Source: Pseudomonadota bacterium (GTDB taxonomy: Bacteria; Pseudomonadota; Alphaproteobacteria; Rhizobiales; Rhizobiaceae). From it: a stretch of 5,068 nucleotides of DNA. The notes under the pieces were generated by a model, which did not search any database, was not told the origin of the DNA, and saw nothing but the letters and a program-made list of their open reading frames with translations. The position numbers were made by a program, and so were the translations under genes. Below are positions 1-4,106 of the stretch, piece after piece; within the stretch, counting starts at the first letter, position 1; each line of letters starts with the position of its first letter. Where the stretch lies: the NCBI GenBank assembly GCA_023419995.1, contig JAEZXF010000138.1:1-5068 (forward strand), read 5' to 3'.

Positions 1-186
1 GCGCTGGCGGTAGACCGGCACGCCCCACACGAAGCGCTGCACCAGTTGCGTCTTCACCCGGCTATCGAGGCGGGAAACATCCCACAGCGGCGTCACCCGC
101 CAACGGCGTCCACAACGACGGCACTTCCGCCGGCCATCCGAAAGACGCCAGCTCCAGCCAAACCCACAATCGGGGCATCCAGACAT
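1..186 (-). CDS. IS1595-family transposase, N-terminal part (runs off the window)
   Basis: This is the first 62 codons of a transposase read on the minus strand; the catalytic part lies beyond position 1. The start is the ATG at 186-184, preceded by GAGGA with a 7-base spacer. The protein opens with a zinc ribbon: C4-P-D-C7, a Trp-rich and Arg-rich hairpin, then C22-R-R-C25. The following segment (FVWGVPVYRQR at residues 52-62) matches my memory of the helix-turn-helix region after the ribbon in IS1595-type transposases, which carry a DDE-type ISXO2-like nuclease domain further on. The frame stays open upstream to a TAA at about 223-225 without a better start. Whether the transposase is intact cannot be judged. 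Alternatives are other zinc-ribbon transposases such as IS1 InsA-like proteins, but the spacing and following sequence fit IS1595 better. Confidence 0.75.
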   Translation of the reverse strand, partial: MSGCPDCGFGWSWRLSDGRRKCRRCGRRWRVTPLWDVSRLDSRVKTQLVQRFVWGVPVYRQR

Positions 187-282
187 CGCCAAATCCTCAA
201 GGGTTCGGTCCAGATTGGATAGGCATTACCTTTTATTAAACATGTCACCGAACACATGCCGGCAAAGCACTGAAATACCCCG
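1..282 (-). mobile_element. End of an IS1595-like insertion sequence (partial)
   Basis: The transposase start at 186 implies that one end of an insertion sequence lies between it and the small gene at 369. A plausible terminus is about 282, where the minus strand reads CGGGGTATTTCAGTGC, a GC-capped end placed about 95 bases before the transposase ATG. This segment is visibly richer in A and T (for example 229-245) than the neighbouring genes, as expected for foreign DNA. The other end and the target duplication are outside the window, so the boundary is a guess. The transposase itself is better supported than the boundary. Confidence 0.4.
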
Positions 283-368
283 TTCCCGACACCATTCCGT
301 CGAAATCCGGCACGATCCTTCGAGCATGTGAAACACGCGCTCCGGATCGAGCGCCCAGGGGACTGAAA
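187..368. other. Intergenic stretch: IS end and leader of the small gene
   Basis: This stretch holds no convincing gene. The minus strand around 225-250 contains AT-rich sequence (GTGACA, then a TTTAATAAAA run) that could serve as the transposase promoter, and an imperfect palindrome CATGT(8)ACATG lies at 241-258. From about 283 onward the sequence is probably resident DNA leading to the gene at 369, whose ribosome-binding site AGGGGA lies at about 356-362. I see no clear sigma-70 promoter for that gene. Confidence 0.35.
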
Positions 369-542
369 ATGCAACGTACCGCCGCCCATTCCGCCATCGA
401 AGCCGAACGCGAGCGCGCCCAGCGCGCGGAGTACTCCAAGCTGACCGCGCACTACGGCAAGATCGGGTCCGGGGCGCTCAACGCCGCGCTGATCTACGTG
501 AAGCGCAAGAAGGTCGCCAAGCTAGGCACGAAGACTGCCTAG
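369..542 (+). CDS. Small conserved-looking hypothetical protein, 57 residues
   Basis: This 57-residue gene starts at ATG 369, preceded by AGGGGA with a spacer of about 7 bases, one of the better ribosome-binding sites in the window, and ends with TAG at 540-542. The protein has an acidic/basic N-terminal helix (residues 10-22, E/R-rich), then YSKLTAHYGKIG at 22-33, a short hydrophobic helix at 37-44 and a basic tail (KRKKVAK, 45-51). It is soluble and basic with no signal peptide. The HYGKIG segment resembles small orphan proteins I associate with rhizobial genomes, but I cannot name a family or function. Codon use matches the neighbours (strong G/C at third positions). Its 3' end overlaps the convergent exporter gene by 21 bases. 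A chance ORF is possible, but the good ribosome-binding site and codon bias argue for a real gene. Confidence 0.62.
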   Translation: MQRTAAHSAIEAERERAQRAEYSKLTAHYGKIGSGALNAALIYVKRKKVAKLGTKTA

Positions 543-543
543 C
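521..543. repeat. Perfect inverted repeat bearing both convergent stop codons
   Basis: The sequence GCTAGGCA (521-528), loop CGAAGAC (529-535), TGCCTAGC (536-543) is a perfect 8-base-pair stem with a 7-base loop. The plus-strand small gene ends with TAG at 540-542 and the minus-strand exporter ends with TAG at 524-522, so each arm carries one stop and both proteins end with an Ala-stop (GCC TAG). There is no T run on either side, so it is not a canonical intrinsic terminator, although a hairpin in both convergent transcripts could protect 3' ends or slow polymerase. Confidence 0.6.
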
Positions 544-1139
544 AGGCCAAGCCCGATCGCGGCCATCACCAGCCCGATCAGGATGTCGAGCACGCGCCAG
601 GCCAAGGGCCTGGCGAAGACCGGCTGAAGCAGCCGCGCCCCGTAGCCCAGGCTGAAGAACCAGACGAAGGACGCCGCCATGGCGCCGACGCCGTAGGCCA
701 GCCGCGCACTCCCCGAATACTGCGCCGACAGCGACCCGAGCAGGACCACCGTGTCGAGATAGACATGCGGGTTGAGGAAGGTGAAGGCGAGGCAGGCCGC
801 CACCGCGGCGCGCAGGTCGCCCTGCCCGCCGCCGGCGGCATGCAGCGCCTGCGGCTTCCACGCCCGGCGGAACGCGATCAGCGCATAGCCGAACAGGAAC
901 AGCGCGCCGCCGATCGTCACCACCCGGATGAGGACGGGCGACGACGCGACCAGCGTGCCGAGCCCGGCGACGCCGGCCGCGATCAGCACCGCGTCGGAGA
1001 GCGCGCAGATCAGGCACAGCAGGAAGACGTGCTGCCGCAGCAGGCCCTGGCGCAGGATGAACGCGTTCTGCGCGCCGATCGCCACGATCAGCGACAGGCC
1101 GAGAAGGAAGCCGGATACGAAGGGGGCGGCGCTCTGCAT
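522..1139 (-). CDS. LysE/ArgO-family amino acid exporter
   Basis: This 205-residue inner-membrane protein has the length and signature motifs of the LysE/ArgO branch of basic amino acid exporters (E. coli ArgO, Corynebacterium LysE). Visible landmarks are GAQNAF at residues 22-27 in helix 1, the S48-D49 pair in helix 2, and NPHVYLDT at 123-130 in helix 4, followed by LGSL. About six hydrophobic segments can be traced (roughly 6-24, 38-62, 67-90, 111-134, 145-165, 180-201). The family pumps arginine, lysine or related amino acids out of the cytoplasm using the ion gradient; the exact substrate cannot be read from sequence. I chose the ATG at 1139 because it starts directly before the first membrane helix; the open frame continues upstream but codes for nothing recognisable. 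The site before it is weak (GGGCAGGG), and with only 65 bases to the SRAP stop the gene is probably the last of a three-gene operon. The LysG/ArgP regulator that often sits next to such genes is absent from the window. Confidence 0.93.
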   Translation of the reverse strand: MQSAAPFVSGFLLGLSLIVAIGAQNAFILRQGLLRQHVFLLCLICALSDAVLIAAGVAGLGTLVASSPVLIRVVTIGGALFLFGYALIAFRRAWKPQALHAAGGGQGDLRAAVAACLAFTFLNPHVYLDTVVLLGSLSAQYSGSARLAYGVGAMAASFVWFFSLGYGARLLQPVFARPLAWRVLDILIGLVMAAIGLGLLGSLRA

Positions 1140-1204
1140 CGCCCTGCCCTGCCCGATCGGCCGTGCCTGTGCAATGGGCCAGCGGCGGCAGCGGCTCGGA
1201 ACAG

Positions 1205-1963
1205 TCAGAACAGGCTGAGCTGGCCGCCGCCGGGGCCGGCGTCGTTCTCGTCCGGCGGCGGGGATGCCGCGGGCTCCACCGGCTCCTGAAGCTCGGGGCC
1301 GGCGTTCGCCACCTTGTTGACCCTGTCGGACACCGGGATCGCCTCGAAGAAGTCCGGCTCGACCGGCCGGACGATATCGGCCACGTCGCGCGGCTCGTTG
1401 CCGACGCAGTCGAGCCAGCGGGAGAAATGCTCCGGCCGGACGACGACCGGCATCCGCTCGTGGATATGGGCGATCGCGCTGTTGGCGGCGCAGGTGAGGA
1501 TGGCGGCGGTGTCGATCTCCGCACCGCCGGGCTCGGCCCAGGTCTCCATCAGCCCGCCGAAGGCGACGACACCGCCCTGCCGCGGGCGCACCCAGTAGGG
1601 CTGCGCGTTCTTGCGGCCGGTTCCCTTCCATTCGTAGAAGCCCGACGCCGGCACCAGGACGCGGCGATGGCGCATCGCCGCCTTGAACGAGGCCTTCGTC
1701 GCCGCCGTCTCGGCGCGGGCGTTGATCAGCAGCGGAAACTGCGCCGGGTCCTTCACCCATGACGGGATGAACCCCCAGCGCACCAGCATCGCCTGCCTTT
1801 GCGGCTGGTTGGAGCCCGGTTCGCGCGCCGCGCCGGCGGCCACGACGAGAACCGGCTGCGTCGGCGCGATGTTGTAGCGCGGCGGAAACGCCTCCACCCC
1901 GGCGACGCCGAAGCCGTCCTCAACGACGGTGGCTCCCTGGATCAGCGCAAAGCGTCCGCACAT
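1205..1963 (-). CDS. SRAP-domain abasic-site processing protein (YedK/HMCES family)
   Basis: This is a 252-residue SOS response-associated peptidase (SRAP) protein. The family binds abasic sites in single-stranded DNA and forms a covalent thiazolidine link through the amino group and thiol of Cys2 after removal of Met1, shielding the lesion at replication forks. The key residues are present: MCGRF with Cys2 at the N terminus, Asn81 in NARAET, Glu111 in GFYEW, and His168 in HERMP. Other family hallmarks are the YNIAPTQ segment (30-36) and RWGFIPSW (62-69). After the domain (about residue 222) comes a Pro/Glu/Gly-rich, probably disordered tail ending in QLSLF, which matches the bacterial sliding-clamp binding consensus QL[SD]LF. 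The start is fixed by the required Met-Cys and by the Shine-Dalgarno sequence TAGGAGGG. The 'SOS-associated' label comes from genome context in other bacteria; I found no alphaproteobacterial LexA box (GTTC-N7-GTTC) upstream. Confidence 0.95.
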   Translation of the reverse strand: MCGRFALIQGATVVEDGFGVAGVEAFPPRYNIAPTQPVLVVAAGAAREPGSNQPQRQAMLVRWGFIPSWVKDPAQFPLLINARAETAATKASFKAAMRHRRVLVPASGFYEWKGTGRKNAQPYWVRPRQGGVVAFGGLMETWAEPGGAEIDTAAILTCAANSAIAHIHERMPVVVRPEHFSRWLDCVGNEPRDVADIVRPVEPDFFEAIPVSDRVNKVANAGPELQEPVEPAASPPPDENDAGPGGGQLSLF

Positions 1964-1980
1964 CCGCCCGTTCCCTCCTA
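1964..1980 (-). promoter_or_regulatory. Ribosome-binding site fused to the upstream stop codon
   Basis: On the minus strand the stop codon of the lipoprotein gene (TAG, 1980-1978) is the first three bases of TAGGAGGG, a near-perfect Shine-Dalgarno sequence placed about 9 bases before the SRAP start codon. Ribosomes ending the lipoprotein therefore stop on the SRAP initiation site, which suggests translational coupling and supports co-transcription of the two genes. Confidence 0.7.
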
Positions 1981-2562
1981 TCGACGGCGCAGGCCGGAAC
2001 CGGCGGAGGCGACATAGCCGTCGTAGTCGCCCTCCGCGTCGCGGACGCGGCGCTCCGCGGCCATCAGCGCGATGCGCTTGCGGTCGATGTCGATCTCGAT
2101 CTTCTTGCGGTCCTCAGGCTTCTCCGCGCCTTTCAGCGCGGCAAGCAGCGAATCGAGCTCGCGGAGGACGGTATCCCGCTCGGCCCGGGCATCGTGAAGC
2201 GCCTTGGCGACGAAATAGGCGCTCTCGAACCCGGCCTTCAGCTCCGGCGGGCAGGAATTGGCGTAGAAGTTGCCCTGGCGCCCCTCGATCAGCCCGTTCT
2301 CCGGCGTGCAGTAGGCGCGGATGCCCTCCTCCCAGCCGATGCGCCACGCGGGTTCGTTCACCGGCATGCCGTGCTTGCTGCAGGCGTTGCGGTGCTCCTC
2401 GATGCGGGCGGCGGAACGGCCTGCGACGCCATCCTCCAGCCCCAGCTTCCGCCAGTCGGCGGTGCGGCACTCCTCCTCGTTCAGCGTGGCGCAGGACGAG
2501 AGCGCGACGAGGGCGGCGGACACCGCCGCAAACCCGCGCGCAAGCGAAAGACGGTTTGACAT
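1978..2562 (-). CDS. DUF2799-type lipoprotein with C-terminal coiled coil
   Basis: The gene encodes a 194-residue exported lipoprotein. A hydrophobic signal (residues 7-21) ends in the lipobox L21-S-S-C24; Ala follows the lipidated Cys, so outer-membrane sorting is expected. The mature part matches the DUF2799 pattern: W37..LG..DG..G, RI..H...C61..HGMPVNE, W..GW.EGI..YC85.P.NG, G..G..Y...CP (104-105), F...Y. Paired cysteines 32, 61, 85 and 104 could form disulfides in the periplasm. From about residue 118 to 183 the chain is charged and heptad-like, suggesting a coiled coil, and it ends with a basic tail. The function of DUF2799 is unknown. I chose the ATG at 2562 because it gives a textbook signal peptide and has AGGGGG 9 bases upstream; the longer frame to 2646 would bury the signal. 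It is the likely first gene of the operon with SRAP and the exporter. Confidence 0.85.
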   Translation of the reverse strand: MSNRLSLARGFAAVSAALVALSSCATLNEEECRTADWRKLGLEDGVAGRSAARIEEHRNACSKHGMPVNEPAWRIGWEEGIRAYCTPENGLIEGRQGNFYANSCPPELKAGFESAYFVAKALHDARAERDTVLRELDSLLAALKGAEKPEDRKKIEIDIDRKRIALMAAERRVRDAEGDYDGYVASAGSGLRRR

Positions 2563-2700
2563 GAACGACGGCCCCCTGATTATTGGCTGCGCGCCGTGCG
2601 CCTGCCATGGGGCGTCGCACTGCGCGGCGACGCAGGAATGGCGCAACCGCGCCGATCAGACAAGACGAAACCGACCGACGGGACGAGAACGAAGGCATCC
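2563..2700. promoter_or_regulatory. Divergent intergenic region between the two operons
   Basis: This 138-base segment must carry the promoters of both the lipoprotein/SRAP/exporter operon (leftward) and the Nudix/TIGR02301 pair (rightward). I see no confident -35/-10 pair. It contains a perfect 7-base inverted repeat GCGTCGC (2612-2618) / GCGACGC (2627-2633) with an 8-base loop, which could be an operator or a hairpin. No GTTC-N7-GTTC LexA-type box is present on either strand. Confidence 0.4.
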
Positions 2701-3153
2701 ATGGCGCAGAACCCGATCCGCGCCGTCTCGGCGGCGATCCTCCACGAGGGCCGCTTCCTGCTGGTGAAGCGCGGCCGCGCGCCGGCGCTGGGCCTCTACG
2801 CGTTTCCGGGCGGCCGGGTGGAGCCGGGCGAGACGCTGGCAGAGGCGGTGCAGCGCGAGGTGATCGAGGAGACCGGCGCGCTCATCGCCGGCATCGAGCA
2901 TGTGATCGACCTCGAGCTCGCCTCGGAGCAGGACAACCAGCGCGTCGAGTTCATTCTCTCCGTCCATGCGGCCTGCTTCGCCGGCGGCGAGGTGGCGGCC
3001 GGCGACGACGCGGCCGCCGTGGCGTGGCTGACGCTGGACGAGATGGCGCGCCTGCCGCTCGCGGGCTCGGTGCTGGAGATCGCGCGCCGCATCGCCGGGG
3101 ATGCGGATGCGCCTTGCGCCGGCCACGATTCTCCGCGACAAGCCGGGCAATGA
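2701..3153 (+). CDS. Nudix hydrolase (ADP-ribose pyrophosphatase-like)
   Basis: This 150-residue protein contains a complete Nudix box: G38-x5-E44-x7-R52-E53-V-x-E56-E57-x-G59-A60. The glutamates bind the divalent metals that cleave nucleoside diphosphate-X substrates. The N-terminal strand RAVSAAILHEGRFLLVKR (7-24) and the FPGG turn (35-38) are typical, and the length is that of a single-domain enzyme. The substrate is not fixed by sequence; ADP-ribose, NADH, (d)NTPs or oxidised nucleotides are all possible. I chose the ATG at 2701, with AAGG six bases upstream, because the preceding in-frame residues (from 2596) are basic, low-complexity and outside the fold. The short Pro/Gly/Asp tail after about residue 134 is extra. 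The stop overlaps the next gene's start as ATGA, so the two are translated as a coupled pair. Confidence 0.93.
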   Translation: MAQNPIRAVSAAILHEGRFLLVKRGRAPALGLYAFPGGRVEPGETLAEAVQREVIEETGALIAGIEHVIDLELASEQDNQRVEFILSVHAACFAGGEVAAGDDAAAVAWLTLDEMARLPLAGSVLEIARRIAGDADAPCAGHDSPRQAGQ

Positions 3154-3527
3154 TGCCGCGCCTCCTCTCCTTTGCGCTCATCGCGCTCTGCCTCCTGGCT
3201 GCCAGCGGCCAGGCCGCGCGCGCGGCCGATTCCCCGTTCGAGCGCGACCTCGTCCGGCTGGCCGAGGTCCTGGGCTCGCTCCACTACCTGCGCAACCTGT
3301 GCGGCGAGAAGGGCCAGGACTGGCGCGGCCGCATGGAGATGCTGCTCGAGGCAGAGAACCCCGACGAGGCGCGGCGCGCCCGCTTCGTCGCCAGCTTCAA
3401 CCGCGGCTACCGCAGCTTCGAGACGAGCTACGCCACCTGCACAGCCTCGGCGGTGGAGGCGATCGGCCGCTACATGAAGGAAGGCGAGGCGCTCGCCCGC
3501 GACACGGCCACCCGATACGGCAATTGA
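3150..3527 (+). CDS. TIGR02301-like small secreted protein
   Basis: This 125-residue protein has a clear Sec signal peptide: MMPR, a hydrophobic stretch (5-19), and an A23-R-A25 cleavage site before Ala26. The mature protein of about 100 residues is helical and has two cysteines, C51 in LCGEK and C97 in YATCT, probably forming a periplasmic disulfide. The pattern LCG...W...M..LL..E......R...FN.GY.SF...Y..CT matches my memory of TIGR02301, an alphaproteobacterial family of unknown function. It begins inside the Nudix stop codon (ATGATGA context; 3150 or 3153 are both possible starts), has no good ribosome-binding site of its own, and therefore depends on coupling to the Nudix gene. A functional link to Nudix is only suggested by this overlap, since one protein is cytoplasmic and the other exported. 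Confidence 0.8.
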   Translation: MMPRLLSFALIALCLLAASGQAARAADSPFERDLVRLAEVLGSLHYLRNLCGEKGQDWRGRMEMLLEAENPDEARRARFVASFNRGYRSFETSYATCTASAVEAIGRYMKEGEALARDTATRYGN

Positions 3528-3575
3528 GGGCAACCTGTTGTTGTGGATGGCGCAAATGCCGCAGTTGGGTTGCGC

Positions 3576-3591
3576 TTAACAATGCATTAAC
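3576..3591 (+). promoter_or_regulatory. Candidate CtrA binding site 1
   Basis: The sequence TTAA-CAATGCA-TTAAC is an exact match to the full CtrA consensus TTAA-N7-TTAA(C) used by the alphaproteobacterial cell-cycle regulator. It sits in an AT-rich pocket of a GC-rich genome, 49 bases after the stop of the TIGR02301-like gene and about 106 bases before the next start. It overlaps a weak sigma-70-like -35 (TTAACA, 3576-3581) followed by AT-rich sequence around 3595-3603 that could act as a -10. Confidence 0.6.
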
Positions 3592-3599
3592 TTCTACAT

Positions 3600-3624
3600 A
3601 AATGTGGCGGACTTCGCCGCATTT
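3600..3624 (+). terminator. Hairpin between the CtrA sites, possible terminator of the Nudix pair
   Basis: AAATGTGGCG (3600-3609) pairs with CGCCGCATTT (3615-3624) around a 5-base loop, giving a 10-base stem with one G-T wobble. The T-rich right arm ends in TTT and the left arm is A-rich, so it could work as a weak intrinsic terminator for the upstream pair, possibly in both directions. The T run is short, so it may instead be an operator-like palindrome between the two CtrA sites. Confidence 0.4.
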
Positions 3625-3639
3625 CCTGTGCTAGAAGCC

Positions 3640-3654
3640 TTAACGGGACATTAA
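3640..3654 (+). promoter_or_regulatory. Candidate CtrA binding site 2
   Basis: TTAA-CGGGACA-TTAA is a second exact TTAA-N7-TTAA match, 64 bases after the first (about six helical turns, so on the same face of DNA). It lies 42 bases before the ATG at 3697. If the second half-site acts as the -35 region, transcription would start roughly at 3680, leaving a short leader. Both sites point to CtrA control of the 85-residue gene. Confidence 0.58.
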
Positions 3655-3658
3655 GGGA

Positions 3659-3679
3659 GCGGCCGCCGGGATCGGCCGC
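3659..3679 (+). repeat. Leader inverted repeat before the 85-residue gene
   Basis: GCGGCCG (3659-3665) and CGGCCGC (3673-3679) form a perfect 7-base stem with a 7-base loop, located between CtrA site 2 and the ribosome-binding region of the next gene. It could be a dyad bound by a regulator, or a leader hairpin if transcription starts upstream of it. Confidence 0.4.
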
Positions 3680-3696
3680 GGTCATGGGTGGAACGG

Positions 3697-3954
3697 ATGG
3701 ATCGGGGCATCAGCGACATCGACCTGCTGATTCGGGAAGAAAAGCGCCTGACGGCAGTCGAGAGCTACGAGGACGCGTGGGCCGAGGGCCGCGCGGCCGG
3801 CATCGAGCCCGACATCATGGCCGACGCGGCCATCGCCACCGCCCTGGAGGAGCTCGTGCGCGCCAATGGCGAGGACGTGGCCCTGTCGCTGATCGAGCGC
3901 ATGCGCGAACGGCTGGTCGCCGGCGAGTTCGATCCCACCCTGCGCGTGCACTGA
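3697..3954 (+). CDS. Conserved-looking hypothetical protein, 85 residues, probably CtrA-controlled
   Basis: This small acidic cytoplasmic protein is predicted to be almost all helix: ISDIDLLIREEKRL (5-18), YEDAWAEGRAAGIEPDIMADAAIATALEEL (24-53, which should be read as two helices broken by the Gly-Ile-Glu-Pro turn), and DVALSLIERMRERL (60-73), ending in GEFDPTLRVH. There is no signal peptide or membrane segment. I recall similar orphan proteins in rhizobia but can give no family name or function. ATG 3697 is chosen because GGTGGA lies about 4 bases upstream; the GTG at 3688 is an alternative that adds three residues. Codon use agrees with the neighbours. The gene stands alone between a CtrA-site-bearing leader and a strong terminator, so it is probably a monocistronic unit. 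A cell-cycle or motility link is inferred only from the CtrA sites. Confidence 0.75.
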   Translation: MDRGISDIDLLIREEKRLTAVESYEDAWAEGRAAGIEPDIMADAAIATALEELVRANGEDVALSLIERMRERLVAGEFDPTLRVH

Positions 3955-3975
3955 ACTTCACCTGAACAGCGCCCT

Positions 3976-3990
3976 CGCCCGGATCGGGCG
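3976..3990 (+). repeat. Short hairpin after the 85-residue gene
   Basis: CGCCCG-GAT-CGGGCG is a perfect 6-base stem 21 bases after the stop. It has no T run (GCAAAG follows), so it is more likely an mRNA 3'-end stabiliser than a terminator; the terminator-like structure follows at 4026. Confidence 0.35.
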
Positions 3991-4025
3991 GCAAAGCCAC
4001 ACTCCGGCAACCATTTTGTCGCGCG

Positions 4026-4058
4026 GCGCGGCCGGCGTCTCGCCGGGCGCGCAATTTT
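4026..4058 (+). terminator. Intrinsic terminator of the 85-residue gene
   Basis: GCGCGGCCGGCG (4026-4037), loop TCT, CGCCGGGCGCGC (4041-4052) forms a 12-base-pair GC stem with a single mismatch, followed directly by AATTTT (4053-4058). This is the strongest Rho-independent terminator shape in the window and lies 72 bases after the stop codon. It insulates the last gene from the upstream unit. Confidence 0.7.
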
Positions 4059-4071
4059 CGTTATAGTAACG
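4059..4071 (+). promoter_or_regulatory. Possible -10 region of the last gene within a small palindrome
   Basis: TATAGT (4062-4067) matches the -10 consensus at five of six positions and lies inside the palindrome CGTTA-TAG-TAACG. No good -35 is visible at the right distance, since that position falls in the terminator stem, so an activator would be needed. Start of transcription would be near 4074. Confidence 0.3.
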
Positions 4072-4106
4072 GCTCCGGCCCCTGGATGCGGAGGTATGGC
4101 TGCCTG

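Noticed and set aside
93..452. Minus-strand open frame of 119 codons across the IS end and small gene
   Set aside because: It is antisense to the small gene and in a different frame from the zinc-ribbon transposase; composition is that of a shadow and there is no ribosome-binding site.
1140..1760. N-terminal extension of the exporter frame to 1760
   Set aside because: It overlaps the SRAP gene on the same strand and encodes Arg/Gly-rich sequence unlike any exporter; the proper start is the ATG at 1139 before the first membrane helix.
1163..1762. Plus-strand open frame of 199 codons opposite SRAP
   Set aside because: It is a mirror of the clearly identified SRAP gene, with no recognisable domain.
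2563..2646. 28-residue N-terminal extension of the DUF2799 lipoprotein
   Set aside because: It would place the lipoprotein signal internally; the ATG at 2562 gives a standard signal peptide with AGGGGG upstream.
2596..2700. 35-residue N-terminal extension of the Nudix protein
   Set aside because: It is a basic, low-complexity sequence lying in the divergent promoter region; the ATG at 2701 has a better ribosome-binding site and a normal Nudix start.
2563..2700. LexA (SOS) box in front of the SRAP operon
   Set aside because: GAAC occurs near both ends of the region, but no second half-site follows at the required 7-base spacing on either strand.
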